Below are positions 14,568 through 14,602 of a stretch of 14,602 nucleotides of DNA, piece after piece. The stretch's first letter is position 1. Each line of letters opens with the position of its first letter. The notes under the pieces were generated by a model. That model saw only the letters and a list, made by a program, of their open reading frames with translations, was not told where the DNA came from and ran no database searches. The DNA comes from an uncultured Actinomycetospora sp. (lineage in GTDB: Bacteria > Actinomycetota > Actinomycetes > Mycobacteriales > Pseudonocardiaceae): positions 1-14,602 of the forward strand of contig CADCTH010000583.1 of assembly GCA_902805495.1 (NCBI GenBank). Direction: 5' to 3'. The translations under genes were made by a program, and so were the position numbers.

Positions 14568-14602
14568 ATGGTTGTGCCGAGCGTCAGCGGCCAGGACCGG
14601 CC
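14568..14602 (+). other. Possible start of a gene cut by the window edge
   Basis: An ATG at 14568 opens a frame reading MVVPSVSGQDR up to the edge. No clear ribosome site precedes it (GGTTGGCAAGCC), and eleven residues cannot identify a family. It is listed only because the 126 nt before it hold no other gene. Confidence 0.2.

Overview
The window looks like chromosomal DNA from a very GC-rich actinobacterium. Codon third positions are almost all G or C, GTG starts are common, genes are tightly packed, and several families present (DUF5709-like, septum-formation-like, fused ABC exporter, leader peptide–cysteine dioxygenase–rhodanese) are typical of actinobacteria. A member of the Pseudonocardiales is my guess from memory, not something the sequence proves. 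No tRNA, rRNA, CRISPR array or complete mobile element is visible.

Layout from left to right. (a) 1-170, minus: the N-terminus of a secreted protein cut by the window edge. (b) 334-4224, minus: a single-chain double ABC exporter of 1296 aa. (c) 4319-7270, plus: a promoter, a 25-codon candidate leader peptide, cysteine dioxygenase, a single-domain rhodanese and an AMP-forming acyl-CoA synthetase, closed by a strong hairpin. The first two enzymes overlap by 4 nt and the third starts 9 nt later, so this is probably one sulfur-related operon. (d) 7462-8606, plus: a short acidic DUF5709-like protein and a membrane-anchored four-cysteine protein resembling the septum-formation family. (e) 8675-10015, plus: an MFS transporter of the metabolite:H+ symporter type. 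(f) 10075-10695, plus: a uridine-kinase-like gene broken by an in-frame TAG. (g) 10793-13808, minus: a Baeyer-Villiger monooxygenase preceded by a GlcD-type FAD-linked oxidase, the latter also broken by an in-frame TAG. A perfect 10-bp hairpin separates (f) and (g), which are convergent. (h) 13881-14441, plus: a RibD/DHFR-like reductase with a clear palindrome in its leader. (i) 14442-14602: a repeat-bearing stretch of unclear role.

How the genes may work together. The cysteine dioxygenase turns cysteine into cysteine sulfinate, and the rhodanese may handle sulfane sulfur or sulfite. The acyl-CoA synthetase could be a fatty-acid or thio-acid ligase carried along by the operon. The leaderless mini-ORF ahead of them suggests translation-coupled control by amino-acid supply. 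The FAD oxidase and the Baeyer-Villiger monooxygenase look like a small catabolic pair for hydroxy acids and ketones. The observations most worth checking are the leader peptide with its promoter, and the two separate in-frame amber codons in otherwise intact reading frames.
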